Part shown: piece after piece, positions 1 to 7,661 of the stretch | Layout: each line of letters starts with the position of its first letter | Numbering within the stretch: the stretch's first letter is position 1 | Assembly: GCA_002067315.1 (NCBI GenBank) | Contig: MVRA01000185.1 | Location: forward strand, 1 to 64,000 | DNA: 64,000 bases | From: Methanocella sp. PtaU1.Bin125 | GTDB lineage: Archaea; Halobacteriota; Methanocellia; Methanocellales; Methanocellaceae | Direction of reading: 5' to 3' | Program-made: the position numbers and the translations under genes | Notes under the pieces: generated by a model | What the model was told of the DNA's origin: nothing | Databases searched by the model: none | What the model saw: only the letters and a program-made list of their open reading frames with translations

Positions 1-127
1 CGGCGTTTATTACGAAAATAAGCGGCCGGAGATAGTATCTTACAGTCTTCGGTCATACCATAAATAATTAGTGGCGCTGGTAAACCTGATACACCTGTGT
101 ACCGCTCGCAATATTAAATGTTAATAG

Positions 128-158
128 AAAACGTGCCACGTTTTATTATAATATATTA
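128..158 (+). promoter_or_regulatory. Palindrome adjoining a TATA box upstream of the 230 gene
   Basis: Positions 128-144 read AAAACGTG-C-CACGTTTT, a perfect 8-bp inverted repeat with a one-base centre. It is followed directly by an AT-rich TATA-like box (about 146-158), which would place transcription start near 175-185, upstream of the GTG at 230. The layout fits a regulator site overlapping the BRE/TATA region. The cognate regulator is unknown. Confidence 0.4.
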
Positions 159-229
159 CGACATTAATATCAGGTATAGCGGGTGACGGCAGGGGTATCT
201 TATACTTTCGATGAGCGGAGGCGCCGCTT

Positions 230-2122
230 GTGAAGCGGATGGCCTGGTTATTACTCGTAGCAGCCGGGGCCATCATCGCTCTGCCGCTGGGCTGGCTGAG
301 CTTTGCGATGATTCTTTTTGCCCCGGGTTTCGCCGCACTTTCCATCGCGAAAAAAGAGCTGACAGTCTCAGAGCTGGCCGGCCTGTCGGCGACCCTGTCC
401 GTATTGCTCTTGCCGCTTGCCGTTTTGCTGTCCTCGCCGATATCCGTTTTTTACGCCGGGCTGCTGCTCGGGGTACTGACGGCAGCTACAGGCATTTATC
501 ATCTAGCGAGAGATACGCGCCTGCGTATCGACTTTCGCGACTGGCCGGTCCTTGCGCTTGCTGTGCCTGTCTTAATGATCGTACTGCTGGTGACGATGAA
601 GACCTTCATTCTGGATGATAATGGTCTCACCCTCGCGACCACGCATGCTTCGGACCTGAACCTTCACCTGTCCATTGCGCAGCGCTTTATCGTTTCGCCC
701 GCCCTGCCGCCGGAGGACCCGTATCTGCCCGGGTATCCCATCGTGTATAACTGGTTTATGCATGTGGCCATGGGGGGCATCACGTTGCTGTCCGGCGTGA
801 GGCTGTTCGATTCATTTAAAGTCCTCGTCGCCCTCGTATCCTCTTTGATCTTCATCGACGCCTGCCTGCTCGCACGGATAGCCTTCGGCGACTTCAAGGC
901 CTCCGTCGTCGCGGGCGTCATCTACGTCGCGAGTTCCGGTCTTTCCTGGCTTTACATGCTATATACGTGGCTTCAGGGCCGGGAAATCGACCTGTTTCGT
1001 GCCGTCATCTACGAGTGGAAGGGCATCATGGTGCTCAAATACGATTCCCCGTCGCTGTACTTCTTCCTGCCGCAGACGCAGACGTTCGGGCTGCTGGCCA
1101 TGATCAGCGGCATCCTGCTCTACATCCTGTCGGTCAGGGAACGCTCCGCCGCCCTGGCCGTTATCACCGGCGCAGTGCTGGGATCGATGGTCCTCTACCA
1201 CACGATCACCGCGTTTCCGGCGCTCGTCGCTCTCGGCCTGACGTTCCTGTACCTTATCTATCATGAGCGGCGGCGACTTTTCAGGCCCGAAGGTTACGGG
1301 CTGATCGCCATCGCCGCGGTGCCGCTGGTCCTCGCGGGTGTCGCCGCGATGTACCAGTGGGCTATCCTGTCCGCCAGCGCAGGCCAGCAGGTAGTCCCGG
1401 GGTACCAGGGCGACGTCCCGCAGACGATCGTCATGGCGCTCGGGCCGCTCGTCCCGTTCGCGCTGTACGGGATGTACCGGATGAAGGATAAACTGGCTGC
1501 AGTGCCGTTGCTCATCTTTGCCGCCGTCAACTTTCTCTTCCTCAACATACTGCAGATGCCGGCGACCTGGAACACGTATCGCTTCCTGGTATTTCTCGGC
1601 CTTCCGGTCTCGCTCTTCGCCGGGCTCGTGCTCTCGGGGTGGCTTTTTTCAGGCAAACGCTGGAAGGCCGTTATCGTCGTGCTCGTCATCCTGGCCATGG
1701 TGCCGTCGACCGCGGCGATCGTCCTTTTTTATAGCGACTCGTCGTATGTCCATGCGACGCCGGCCGACGTGAAAGCGCTGGCATGGGTCAGGGACAATAC
1801 GCCCGCGGACGCCATCTTTTTCGAGGAGCCCACGCACTTCGTCCGGCTGCCCGTGCTGACCGGCCGGGACGTGGCCTATGCCGGGAACGTATATACCTGG
1901 CAGTACCATAACGTCGACCGGCAGCCAGAAATGGAGGCCATCCTGCATACTACGGACCGGGAACAGCTGTACGCCGAACTGGTCAAAAACCGGGTGGATT
2001 ACGTCTTTGTCGGTTCCAGGGAGGCGGGCTATCCGTTTGCCGTCGTTCTCAATGGCATGGATAAAGTGCGGCCGGTCTATGACCGGGACGGCGTCAGGAT
2101 TTATCAGGTGTCGCATGCATAA
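230..2122 (+). CDS. Polytopic membrane protein, GT-C glycosyltransferase-like
   Basis: A 630-residue protein beginning at GTG. It has about a dozen hydrophobic segments over residues 1-500 and a soluble C-terminal domain of about 130 residues (from ALAWVRDNTP to the end). This plan resembles dolichyl-phosphate-sugar-dependent GT-C glycosyltransferases (PMT/ArnT-like), whose C-terminal part lies outside the cell. I see no diagnostic catalytic motif, so surface glycosylation is an inference from architecture. The N-terminal membrane segment resembles the small protein encoded just downstream (36 bp gap), which suggests one operon. Start alternatives were not resolved. Confidence 0.6.
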   Translation: MKRMAWLLLVAAGAIIALPLGWLSFAMILFAPGFAALSIAKKELTVSELAGLSATLSVLLLPLAVLLSSPISVFYAGLLLGVLTAATGIYHLARDTRLRIDFRDWPVLALAVPVLMIVLLVTMKTFILDDNGLTLATTHASDLNLHLSIAQRFIVSPALPPEDPYLPGYPIVYNWFMHVAMGGITLLSGVRLFDSFKVLVALVSSLIFIDACLLARIAFGDFKASVVAGVIYVASSGLSWLYMLYTWLQGREIDLFRAVIYEWKGIMVLKYDSPSLYFFLPQTQTFGLLAMISGILLYILSVRERSAALAVITGAVLGSMVLYHTITAFPALVALGLTFLYLIYHERRRLFRPEGYGLIAIAAVPLVLAGVAAMYQWAILSASAGQQVVPGYQGDVPQTIVMALGPLVPFALYGMYRMKDKLAAVPLLIFAAVNFLFLNILQMPATWNTYRFLVFLGLPVSLFAGLVLSGWLFSGKRWKAVIVVLVILAMVPSTAAIVLFYSDSSYVHATPADVKALAWVRDNTPADAIFFEEPTHFVRLPVLTGRDVAYAGNVYTWQYHNVDRQPEMEAILHTTDREQLYAELVKNRVDYVFVGSREAGYPFAVVLNGMDKVRPVYDRDGVRIYQVSHA

Positions 2123-2157
2123 AAATTTATCATGTAGGGCATGCATAACAGGATGCG

Positions 2158-2475
2158 ATGGAGATTACGCCGTTCCAATGGCTCGCCTTTCTGGCCGGAG
2201 TCTTTTACCTGTTGATTGTGCCGGGCGCCAACATCGTGCGGACGATGGACTGGGCCCGGAAGAAGCGCTATAACGTCGTGGAGCTGCTCGTCGTCTCGTT
2301 CGGCATCAGCCTGGCGATCCTGGTGCTGGTCACCCTCGCGCTGGCGCTCCCCGTCAGCGTCGGAGTAAATTTTTATACGTTGATGATCCTTGAAACGCTG
2401 GTCATCGTCGTCACCACGAAGGAAGTCGTGGCCTTCGCCATGGGTTTCCTCAGAAAAGCGCGACCGGGAGCCTGA
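2158..2475 (+). CDS. Small membrane protein (105 aa, DUF1616-like)
   Basis: Three predicted membrane helices (about residues 8-25, 40-65 and 70-95) with a positively charged stretch DWARKKRY between the first two. The layout, a helix containing a P-G-x-N motif followed by a VELLVVSFG helix, is reminiscent of the DUF1616 membrane domain and of the N terminus of the preceding GT-C-like protein. It lies 36 bp behind that gene, and its TGA stop abuts the TTG start of the next gene, so all three are probably co-transcribed. Function unknown. Confidence 0.6.
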   Translation: MEITPFQWLAFLAGVFYLLIVPGANIVRTMDWARKKRYNVVELLVVSFGISLAILVLVTLALALPVSVGVNFYTLMILETLVIVVTTKEVVAFAMGFLRKARPGA

Positions 2476-3384
2476 TTGTCACTCATAGACCTTCTGAAAA
2501 AACAGGGATATCACATTATCGGCACTCATGGAGCCATCAAGCCCTGCCTCTGGCTCAACCGCTCGATTAAAGCAAGCGGCTCCTGCTACAAGGCGTCCTT
2601 TTACGGCATCAGTTCCCACCGGTGCGTGCAGATGACGCCCTGCATCGCCTGCAACCAGCGGTGCTTGCACTGCTGGCGTCCGGTCGAAGAGCCTTTTTCC
2701 ATCGAGTCCTGGGACCGGCCGGAGCTGATCGTAGAGCAGTCGCTGGCCGAGCAGAAGCGGTTCGTGTCGGGCTACGGGGGCACCGGGGCCACGGACCGGC
2801 AGGCGTGGAAGGAGGCACTGATGCCGAAGCACGCGGCCATCTCGCTGGTCGGCGAGCCCACGCTGTACCCCTACCTCGACGAGCTGATCGCACAATACCG
2901 GGACCGCGACATGTCGACGTTCGTCGTCACCAACGGCACCCGCCCCGGCGTCGTCGCGCGTATCAGCCCGAGCCAGCTTTATATGTCGCTGGACGCGCCG
3001 GACCACGAGACTTACCTGAAAGCGTGCAATCCTGTCAGCGACCTGTGGGACCGGGTCAACGAATCGCTGGAAGTGCTGCGCTCCCGGCCGGGACAGCGGA
3101 GCGCGCTGCGGCTGACGCTCGTGAAAGGGCTGAACATGATCGACCCCGAAGGTTACGCCCGGCTGGTGAAGAAGGCACAGCCGGACTACGTGGAGGTCAA
3201 AGCGTACATGCACCTGGGCTACAGCCGTTACCGGCTGCCCCGGGAGGCGATGCCATCGCACGCGGAGGTCCTCGCTTTCGCCCGCAAGGTGGCCGACGCC
3301 GCGGGATACCGGCCGGCCATGGACGTGGAGCTCAGCCGGGTGGCGCTGCTCAGCAAGGACGGCAGCGCCCGCCCGATCGGCTAG
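2476..3384 (+). CDS. taw1: tRNA 4-demethylwyosine synthase (Taw1/TYW1 family radical SAM)
   Basis: Converts N1-methylguanosine at position 37 of tRNA-Phe to the tricyclic base imG-14 using pyruvate and SAM. The radical SAM cluster motif CX3CX2C is seen as C59-C63-C66 (CNQRCLHCWRP). Three upstream cysteines, C24, C37 and C50, have the 13-residue spacing of the second iron-sulfur cluster of archaeal TYW1. At 302 residues it is the usual archaeal length, without the flavodoxin domain of eukaryotic TYW1. The start is TTG, directly abutting the stop of the preceding gene. Archaea with wyosine bases normally need this enzyme. Confidence 0.9.
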   Translation: MSLIDLLKKQGYHIIGTHGAIKPCLWLNRSIKASGSCYKASFYGISSHRCVQMTPCIACNQRCLHCWRPVEEPFSIESWDRPELIVEQSLAEQKRFVSGYGGTGATDRQAWKEALMPKHAAISLVGEPTLYPYLDELIAQYRDRDMSTFVVTNGTRPGVVARISPSQLYMSLDAPDHETYLKACNPVSDLWDRVNESLEVLRSRPGQRSALRLTLVKGLNMIDPEGYARLVKKAQPDYVEVKAYMHLGYSRYRLPREAMPSHAEVLAFARKVADAAGYRPAMDVELSRVALLSKDGSARPIG

Positions 3385-3549
3385 ATTACCCCGCAGCAGC
3401 CCGTCTACTCAGGCGGACGTGTGGACGGACAGGTATGACAAGGGCGTCGCAGCCACTACTTTCTTGTCACTGAAGCCTTTTCTGTCGCGCCAACGCTTTA
3501 TTAGTTTTAAATAAATGCCCCTTTTTCATAAAATCGTAGGGGATGATTG

Positions 3550-4173
3550 ATGATGAGAATCTGGAATTTTGTCATATGTCTGATCGTGATAGCGCTGCTG
3601 GCTGGCGCGCTGACCGGGACGGCGCTCGCCCAGGCAGGGAATAAAGTTACTGCTACGCCGAAGGCCAGTCCCGTGCCAGCCATGAAGAACGGCATGGCGC
3701 AGGGTATCATGCTTCCGCAGGGCAAGACCCTTGGTCCCGGGGGCCAGATCATGGATATCAATAAGACACCGACCGTGGTCCCTGGAAGGGCTTATAATAG
3801 CACGGACCCGAAAGCGCCGGGCGGTCCCCAGGGGATCATGCTTCCGCCCGGAATGACCTTAGGGCCGTACGGCAAGGTGATGCCGGCGAACCAGACGCCG
3901 ACCGTGACGCCGAGGCCGGGGGCCAGCTACATGGCGCCTGACGTGCCCGGCGGCCCGGGAATCACCCTTCCAGCTGGCAAGACGCTCGGCCCGTACGGGC
4001 AGGTCATATCCATCAGCCCGGCTCCGACCGTGGCGCCGACGCCCACGATGACGGCTTCGCCAACGGCCCGACAGGCTCCTGCGACCGGTATGGCCGGAAA
4101 GCCGGCGGCGACGAAAGCGCCATCGCCGGGTCCCATGAAGGTAAAAAAGACCCTTGAGGACGTGAGGGGCTAA
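3550..4173 (+). CDS. Secreted protein with three ~38-residue repeats
   Basis: An N-terminal signal peptide (hydrophobic IWNFVICLIVIALLAGALTG, then A-L-A before QAG) is followed by three related units, each built on G-I-x-L-P-x-G-x-T-L-G-P-x-G and ending in a P-T-V-x-P linker. The C terminus is rich in Pro, Thr, Ala and Lys, with no membrane anchor. A TTG at 3547 and ATGs at 3550 and 3553 are possible starts. An imperfect hairpin followed by a T-run lies after the stop. The repeat is not one I recognise; an exported, low-complexity cell-surface protein is the most that can be said. Confidence 0.65.
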   Translation: MMRIWNFVICLIVIALLAGALTGTALAQAGNKVTATPKASPVPAMKNGMAQGIMLPQGKTLGPGGQIMDINKTPTVVPGRAYNSTDPKAPGGPQGIMLPPGMTLGPYGKVMPANQTPTVTPRPGASYMAPDVPGGPGITLPAGKTLGPYGQVISISPAPTVAPTPTMTASPTARQAPATGMAGKPAATKAPSPGPMKVKKTLEDVRG

Positions 4174-4257
4174 CCCGGGACCCTGGCAACGCTTTCCAGG
4201 TTCCGGGGAGCATAGCCGTGGGGCCGGGCCAGAGACCCGTCCGGGCCTTCTTTTTTA
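4174..4257 (+). terminator. Hairpins plus T-run after the secreted repeat protein
   Basis: Right after the stop is an imperfect GC-rich hairpin (4174-4209, CCCGGGACCCTGG pairing with CCAGGTTCCGGGG). A second weaker GC inverted repeat (4220-4247) leads into a T-rich run, TTCTTTTTT, at 4248-4256. Archaeal termination needs mainly the T-run, so the 3' end of the transcript probably falls here. Confidence 0.4.
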
Positions 4258-4293
4258 CGCAGATTTCATAATCCATGAGGGTGATCTGAGCAT

Positions 4294-4923
4294 ATGCGCG
4301 GCATGAAAGAGATTTGCGATCACATCCGGATACGGTTTGACGAGATGGACCGGGCCCGGGAGCAGTCGCTGGGCATCGCGAGGCGGATCATCCGTAACTC
4401 CGGGGACGCGATCAAGGCCATCCATCGCGGCGAATGGGACCAGGCCGACGCGCTGGTCGCGGAGACCGGTGACATGATCCGGCAGGTGAACGAGCTGCTC
4501 AGCGACCTGCCCGACATCTACTACTCCGGATACGTTGGCAACGCGCAGACCGAGTACGCCGAAGTCTGCATACTCCGCGCCGTCCTGCGGGAGACCGATA
4601 TCCCGACCCCTCACGAGCTGCGCATCGACAACGCCGCCTACCTCAACGGCGTCGGCGACGCGATCGGCGAGCTGCGCCGCCACGTCCTTGACCTGATCCG
4701 CAAGGGCCGGCCGGAAGACGGCGAAAAGTACCTCGACGCCATGGACGAGTTCTACACCGAGCTGATGTCCTTCGACTACCCGGACGCCATCACCCACGGC
4801 CTGCGCAAAAAGACCGACGTGGCCCGTTCGCTCATCGAGCGCACCCGCGGCGACCTGACGAACGCGCTGCAGGTGAAAGACCTGAAAAGCGCGATGGCGG
4901 AGTTCGAGCAGAAAATGGGGTAG
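4294..4923 (+). CDS. Translin family protein
   Basis: A 209-residue all-helical protein. It begins with a helix carrying RRIIRNSGDAIKAIHRGE and later has an AAYLNGVGDAIGELRRHVLD stretch matching the conserved DYLxGV segment of translins, then the terminal LRKKTDVARSLIERTRG helix. Translins form octameric barrels that bind single-stranded RNA or DNA; the archaeal members are poorly characterised and some have RNase activity as trax-like partners. A GGTGATC Shine-Dalgarno sequence ends 7 nt before the ATG. It stands alone, followed by a long repeat-bearing intergenic region. Confidence 0.8.
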   Translation: MRGMKEICDHIRIRFDEMDRAREQSLGIARRIIRNSGDAIKAIHRGEWDQADALVAETGDMIRQVNELLSDLPDIYYSGYVGNAQTEYAEVCILRAVLRETDIPTPHELRIDNAAYLNGVGDAIGELRRHVLDLIRKGRPEDGEKYLDAMDEFYTELMSFDYPDAITHGLRKKTDVARSLIERTRGDLTNALQVKDLKSAMAEFEQKMG

Positions 4924-4934
4924 CGATTATTTTT

Positions 4935-5550
4935 ATGAAAAAGCTGATAAAAATCAGGCCTTGTCAATGCAATTCGACTACTGTCACGCTCGCCAGGAGC
5001 GCCAGGAGGCTATGAGCGCCAAGATTTTTAATTATTATTGACTCTTCTGCATTGTTTAGATTGAAGGGCTGTTACCGGATATCTCTGATCGACTGTGATA
5101 GGATAGCATCTTAATCATTCTTCGAGAAACGTTGCGATCGTCGCCTTTCGTCGCGCTCGTCGCGGGAATCAGTACTGCGCCTGGCCATGGCAGAGCATTC
5201 GTCGCAGCCTCGATAGGCAATTCGACGGACGGTATACCCGCGACGATGCGACGAAACGCGACGATCGCGACGACTGTTAAAGGATAACAGATTCTTATAT
5301 CATTCTTCGAGAAACGTTGCGATCGTCGCGTTTCGTCGCGGTCGTCGCGAGAATTAGTACGACAGGCCCCCGAAACGAAGCCCATTTTCATTGTATCGAC
5401 CGATCCGAAAAACGCAGAGGAACCTTATTAGAAATGGTAGGCTTCATTAATAAAATCCTTGGCGCCTCTGGCTACCTGGCGCCGAAGCGACCTGAGGGTT
5501 GAACGCGTTAATTGGCGAGCGTGACAGGAGTCACATAGCCTGAGATACTG
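4935..5550. repeat. Family A palindromic repeat, interrupted copy
   Basis: The left part (4935-5025, including CTGTCACGCTCGCCAGGAGC) and the right part (5447-5545, including TTGGCGAGCGTGACAGGAGT) match the two halves of the intact copy at 7276-7531. There they are separated by about 40 nt; here about 420 nt intervene, and that spacer holds repeat family B. It is non-coding: short open frames over it are made of repeat sequence. Confidence 0.7.
5071..5437 (+). repeat. Family B palindromic element, copy 1
   Basis: About 367 bp built of CGACGA-rich arms. The core is a near-perfect stem of about 34 bp (5239-5273 against 5312-5346) around a loop of about 40 nt holding GTTAAAGGATAAC and ATCATTCTTCGAGAAA. 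A second right-arm copy lies at 5115-5175. The end reads GACAGGCCCCCGAAACGAAG. The whole, including both ends, is matched in reverse orientation at 27752-28067. It sits inside family A. Confidence 0.75.
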
Positions 5551-5587
5551 TAGTCACAAAATGCCAATTAAATGCTACCGGATGCTT

Positions 5588-5956
5588 TTATTTTTTCTCT
5601 TTCATCCTGATGTACAGCATGGAACCCCAGAAGACCCATCCGATAAGAGTCCACGCATAGAGGGCCAGCGACGCGAGCACGACCAGTATGCCGGCGACGC
5701 CTTCGGGGGTGGCGAGTCCGGATAAGAAGCTGTCCGGGGGCACGGGGGCGCCGTACTTGACGATGATGTCGGGCGTCGGGGTCGGCGGGGGGCCGTACTT
5801 GCCCATCGGAAAATACAAGACCATGCCGGCGATGAAGACGACGAAGCCTTCGGCGAGGGCGACCGGGATGGCCACCACGGTGACGATGAACTGGCTGATG
5901 ATGCCCAAAAGGATATGCTTCTGGCCGGCAGCCTTAATCCGGTCGATCATCGACAT
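5588..5956 (-). CDS. Membrane protein of unknown function (122 aa)
   Basis: Two strong hydrophobic segments follow an amphipathic N terminus (about residues 14-50, and 85-115), separated by a Pro/Gly-rich loop with PPPTPTPD. The C terminus is charged (RMKEKK). An AGGAG Shine-Dalgarno sequence is 8 nt before the ATG, which supports this start. The next gene in the same direction begins upstream and ends 39 bp before it, so the two may share a transcript. No family recognised. Confidence 0.6.
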   Translation of the reverse strand: MSMIDRIKAAGQKHILLGIISQFIVTVVAIPVALAEGFVVFIAGMVLYFPMGKYGPPPTPTPDIIVKYGAPVPPDSFLSGLATPEGVAGILVVLASLALYAWTLIGWVFWGSMLYIRMKEKK

Positions 5957-5995
5957 GTAACGATCTCCTGAATAACACTATCGGCATATTCGTAT

Positions 5996-7159
5996 TTATA
6001 TGATGTTGTCGGGGCGCCGGCGGGCCTCTTCCAGCGCTCTCAAGTGACACAGCACGGGCTTGCCCGCTTCGATGTCCCAGAGGTGCAGGCTGTTGCCCTG
6101 GCAGAACGGCCACCACTGACAGGCCGCGCATTCCCCGGCCTTTTTCCAGCTTAGGTCCCGCATGCGCCGGTACTCATGCTCCCACACGTCCCGGAACCGG
6201 TCGACGCGGACGTTGCCCTGTATGTAGTCGCGGGGCAGGTTGGGGCAGGCGGCGATACTGCCGTCGGCCAGGATGCTGCCGATGTTGATGCCGGCCGGGC
6301 AATAGTAGAGGCCGGTACGGACGATGCCCTCGTAGTCCGGGCCCAGGAACCCTTCCTCTTCGAAGGTGACTGACAGCCCTTTCTGGCCGCGTTTCGCGAC
6401 GATGAAGTCCAGCAATTGCTTGAGCTGCTCCGGCTTTAGCATGAACCGGGGGTCTTCCCGGGCCCGCCCGATCGGGTTCACGGTCAGCAGCCGCCACTCG
6501 TCGACGCCGTTACGCTTGAACCGGTCGTAAAGCTGATCGAGCTCATGCAGGTTATAGTCGCTAACGCATGTCGTCGCCTGGACTACCCGGAGCCTGCCGG
6601 AGGCCTTGAATGTCTCCAGCGCGCGGACCGACCGGTCGAACGAGCCCTTGAAGCGGCGGATATGGTCGTGCGTCTCCCGCAGGCCGTCGACGCTGACCGT
6701 GACCGTCCGCATCCCGGCGGCCGCGCACTTTTCCGCGATCTCCTCGTTGACCAGCATGCCGTTCGTGACCATGCCCCAGCCGAACCCGAGGCCGGATGCG
6801 TAGCCCATTACGTCGAATAAGTCTTTCCGCATCAGCGGCTCGCCGCCGGTGACCGCGACCATGATCGTCTTCGCGTCATAGTCTTCGGCGATCGACTTAA
6901 AAACGTCCTTGATCTCCTCCGTCGTCAGCTCGCCGGCCGCTGCAGGGCCGCAGTCGCTGCCACAGTGACGGCAGTGGAGGTTACATATGTGAGTGGTCTC
7001 CCAGAACAGGTACTGCAGCCGGTGCTCACGGCGGAACTTTTCCAGTCGCTCACTCCACCATTTCAGCTGGCCGAGGCGGATGGCCCGCGCGGCCGATGAG
7101 AATACCATCGATGGCATATAGTCATAGAAACTTAAATATTTGCTATTACTACTGGCCAA
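5996..7159 (-). CDS. Radical SAM/SPASM domain enzyme
   Basis: 387 residues. The SAM-cluster motif is CNLHCRHC (C59, C63, C66), followed by VTGGEPLMRKDL, the usual glycine-rich SAM-binding strand. The C-terminal SPASM region has cysteines in YYCPAGINIGS, AACPNLPRD, CAACQWWPFC and a later CH, enough for auxiliary iron-sulfur clusters. SPASM enzymes typically modify peptides or build cofactors such as heme-like tetrapyrroles or PQQ-like products. No precursor peptide gene is visible beside it, so the substrate is open. The TTG start follows a GAGGTGA with no spacing; an ATG at 7117 is an alternative. Confidence 0.8.
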   Translation of the reverse strand: MASSNSKYLSFYDYMPSMVFSSAARAIRLGQLKWWSERLEKFRREHRLQYLFWETTHICNLHCRHCGSDCGPAAAGELTTEEIKDVFKSIAEDYDAKTIMVAVTGGEPLMRKDLFDVMGYASGLGFGWGMVTNGMLVNEEIAEKCAAAGMRTVTVSVDGLRETHDHIRRFKGSFDRSVRALETFKASGRLRVVQATTCVSDYNLHELDQLYDRFKRNGVDEWRLLTVNPIGRAREDPRFMLKPEQLKQLLDFIVAKRGQKGLSVTFEEEGFLGPDYEGIVRTGLYYCPAGINIGSILADGSIAACPNLPRDYIQGNVRVDRFRDVWEHEYRRMRDLSWKKAGECAACQWWPFCQGNSLHLWDIEAGKPVLCHLRALEEARRRPDNII

Positions 7160-7275
7160 TCACCTCAAAAAAGTCCTCTGTCGAGTGATCTCCAATGCTA
7201 AACTATCTAACGTGACGGAACGCCAGGGGCAGTTAAAGGCTACAGAAAATTCGGTAGGCGACTAATGAATATTTA

Positions 7276-7531
7276 ATGTCAAGGCTGATAAAAATTAAAT
7301 CCTGTTAATGCAATGCGACTCCTGTCACGCTCGCCAAGAGCGCCAAGGTGCCAGGAGCGCCAAGACTTTACAAATATTAGGATATGCCACATTATATCAA
7401 TCCTTGGCGCTCCTGGCTACCTGGCGTCGACGCGACCGGAGGGTCGAACGCTTGTTTATTGGCGGGCGTGACAGGAGTCGCATAGCCTGTATAAGTCCAT
7501 ATTTTCATTAAATTCTACATGAAAACGCGCG
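7276..7531. repeat. Family A palindromic repeat, intact copy
   Basis: About 256 bp. The left arm, GACTCCTGTCACGCTCGCCA, is mirrored by the right arm, TGGCGGGCGTGACAGGAGTC, with inner arms AGGAGCGCCAAG and CTTGGCGCTCCT and a 38-nt AT-rich loop. It ends in the smaller inverted repeat TTTTCAT-N10-ATGAAAA. Related pieces occur at 4935, 13374, 47035 and 47905. A 67-codon open frame over it is an accident of the repeat. Confidence 0.75.
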
Positions 7532-7661
7532 TTTTAGTATGCTAGTACCCTGGGGCATTTAACCATTTCTTGCATTTCTTCCGCAGTCCCCTTGTGCCGT
7601 GTGTGCATGACGCATGCCGGAACGGTGATATATCGGAGGCGGCTTATTATGCCGTTTACAG

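Noticed and set aside
7308-7511. A 67-codon frame, with a similar peptide encoded at 47813-48136
   Set aside because: The similarity comes from repeat family A, which is palindromic and non-coding.
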